A DNA stretch of 64,000 nt from Pseudomonadota bacterium (lineage in GTDB: Bacteria; Pseudomonadota; Alphaproteobacteria; Micavibrionales; UBA2020): positions 1 through 64,000 of the forward strand of contig JAJZVA010000013.1 in the NCBI GenBank assembly GCA_021845905.1, given 5' to 3'. The notes under the pieces were generated by a model that was not told where the DNA came from, did no database searches, and saw only the letters and a program-made list of their open reading frames with translations. The translations under genes were made by a program, and so were the position numbers. Positions within the stretch are counted from its first letter, which is position 1. The number at the start of each line of letters is the position of its first letter. Shown one piece after another: positions 62,900 through 64,000 of the stretch.

Positions 62900-63889
62900 A
62901 TGGCACGTCCAGGTCGTCCTAAAATGCCCAAAGCCCCTCTGCCGGGTACAGTCGAGGCATTTCTTGATATGCTCATCGCGGAACGCGGTGCGGCCCTCAA
63001 CACGCGTCACGCTTACGAGCGTGACCTCGCCGACGTCTGCGCTTTCCTCAAGAAGCAAAGCAAGGACATCAATTCGGCGACAACCGTCGATCTCAAGGCT
63101 TATCTGACCGAGCTGAGCGCGCGTGAAAACGCGAAGAGCAAAGGCGGCGGAAAAACGGCTGTGCGCACGATCGCCCGCCGCATTTCGGCCCTGCGCCAGT
63201 TCTTCGGCTTCCTCGTTTCCGAAGGCACGCGCTCGGATGATCCGACGTCGACCATCGAAAGCCCCAAGCAAACCCGCACCCTGCCGAAAATCCTGAGCGA
63301 AGAGGAAGTCTCCGTTCTCATCGGCACGGCGCAAAAACAAGGCGGCCCGGAAAGCGTCCGTCTCGTCGCGTTGCTTGAAATCCTTTATGCCACCGGTCTG
63401 CGCGTTTCCGAACTCGTCGGGCTGCCGCTGTCGGCCATCGGCCCTGAAAGCCGTTACCTGACGGTTGAAGGCAAAGGCGGTCGCGAGCGCATGGCGCCGC
63501 TGTCCGAACCCGCGCAAAAGGCGATGAAGAACTACATGGACATCCGCGCCAAGTTCCTCATGTCCGACCGCAACGAATCGCAAGGCAAGTGGCTGTTCCC
63601 GTCGCGCACGTCTGAATCGGGCCACCTGACCCGCCAGCGTTTCGCGCAACTGCTGAAGGAACTGTCGCGCAACGCCGGCATCGATCCGGAACGCGTCAGC
63701 CCGCACGTTTTGCGTCACGCTTTCGCGACCCACCTTCTGAAGCACGGCGCGGATCTGCGCTCGGTGCAGAAGATGCTGGGCCACGCCGATATCGCCACGA
63801 CCCAAATCTACACGCAAGTGGTCGGCGATCAGGCGAAAGCCGCGGTGGAAGAAAACCATCCGCTCGCCAAAGAAGCGAACGGCAACTAA
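62900..63889 (+). CDS. xerD: Tyrosine recombinase XerD
   Basis: This is a Xer-type site-specific recombinase that resolves chromosome dimers at dif with its partner XerC. The 329-residue protein has a SAM-like N-terminal DNA-binding domain (about 15-110). The catalytic domain carries the full set Arg168 (TGLRVSEL), Lys192 (GKGGRER), His269 and Arg272 (PHVLRHAF), His295 (LGHADIAT) and Tyr304 (QIYTQV). The Arg/Lys-rich start (ARPGRPKMPK) is an unusual extension of about ten residues. It has a strong ribosome-binding site and its own terminator. Distinguishing XerD from XerC needs a tree; position near aroK favours XerD. Confidence 0.88.
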   Translation: MARPGRPKMPKAPLPGTVEAFLDMLIAERGAALNTRHAYERDLADVCAFLKKQSKDINSATTVDLKAYLTELSARENAKSKGGGKTAVRTIARRISALRQFFGFLVSEGTRSDDPTSTIESPKQTRTLPKILSEEEVSVLIGTAQKQGGPESVRLVALLEILYATGLRVSELVGLPLSAIGPESRYLTVEGKGGRERMAPLSEPAQKAMKNYMDIRAKFLMSDRNESQGKWLFPSRTSESGHLTRQRFAQLLKELSRNAGIDPERVSPHVLRHAFATHLLKHGADLRSVQKMLGHADIATTQIYTQVVGDQAKAAVEENHPLAKEANGN

Positions 63890-63916
63890 TCGCCGTCTGA
63901 ATCTATGATCTGGAAT

Positions 63917-63950
63917 AAAGGGGGCTTTTGCAAAAAAGCTCCCTTTTTCT
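63917..63950 (+). terminator. Intrinsic terminator after xerD
   Basis: AAAGGGGGCTTTT pairs with AAAAGCTCCCTTT (one G-U pair) over a 4-nt loop, followed by more T residues. It lies 28 nt after the xerD stop. The last 50 nt of the window hold no visible gene. Confidence 0.75.
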
Positions 63951-64000
63951 TTCTGCCGTTTTCGGCTAGGGTAGCGCCGTAAGCGTTTGTTTTATAGAGC

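Overview
The window is one continuous stretch of an alphaproteobacterial chromosome, probably origin-proximal to judge from its translation, transcription and envelope genes. The lineage is suggested by LpxI instead of LpxH, a homospermidine synthase gene, the aroK-aroB-CNNM order, the dapF-mtaB-ftsY and dsbA-smc neighbourhoods, gyrA-coaD adjacency, and an XRE regulator of a type common in alphaproteobacteria. I cannot name the genus from sequence alone. Coding density is high, many genes overlap by ATGA, and AT-rich DNA is confined to promoter gaps. I saw no rRNA, tRNA, CRISPR array, transposase or complete prophage.

Layout. 1-1.7 kb: start of a lipoprotein gene, a LapG-like cysteine protease gene and a 65-aa orphan. 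2.1-5.3 kb: gyrA and coaD on the plus strand. 5.4-22.4 kb: a 17-kb minus-strand run reading rpsB-tsf-pyrH-frr-uppS-cdsA-dxr-rseP-bamA-ompH-lpxD-fabZ-lpxA-lpxI-lpxB-asmA, which links translation to isoprenoid carrier, phospholipid, lipid A and outer-membrane protein assembly. 23-24.9 kb: a divergent ureide catabolism pair (allA/alc) and a small exported protein. 25.1-36.2 kb: rplK-rplA-rplJ-rplL-rpoB-rpoC with an L10 leader, an intercistronic attenuator-like hairpin and a strong terminator, but without secE/nusG in front. 36.4-39.3 kb: XRE regulator, dut, tag, cysK and a 71-aa low-complexity protein. 39.4-44.1 kb: dapF-mtaB-ftsY-amn (minus). 44.3-50.2 kb: dsbA-like, smc, and an unrecognised 518-aa protein. 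50.2-53.1 kb: yajC-secD-secF. 53.3-56.3 kb: a ClC antiporter and a homospermidine synthase gene interrupted by one in-frame TGA. 56.4-59.1 kb: mazG, a phage-like orphan, a decayed glycosyltransferase, a small XRE regulator and an SGNH-like hydrolase. 59.1-62.2 kb: aroK-aroB-CNNM. 62.3-64 kb: a 50-aa membrane protein, a 48-nt palindrome and a XerD-type recombinase.

Most genes are conserved housekeeping genes. The points most worth a second look are: the single-TGA interruption of homospermidine synthase exactly at an expected Trp codon; a glycosyltransferase remnant that has lost its catalytic centre; the 518-aa orphan with a C-terminal MORN-like tail; the LapG-like protease with an EF-hand-like loop, a Glu in place of the usual Asp and a Val/Gly repeat tail; dyad operators in front of both XRE genes; the large palindrome upstream of the recombinase gene; and a dif-like core upstream of gyrA. 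I did not find a clearly new multi-gene system. The accessory islet at 57.2-59.1 kb and the 518-aa gene are the best places to look for one.
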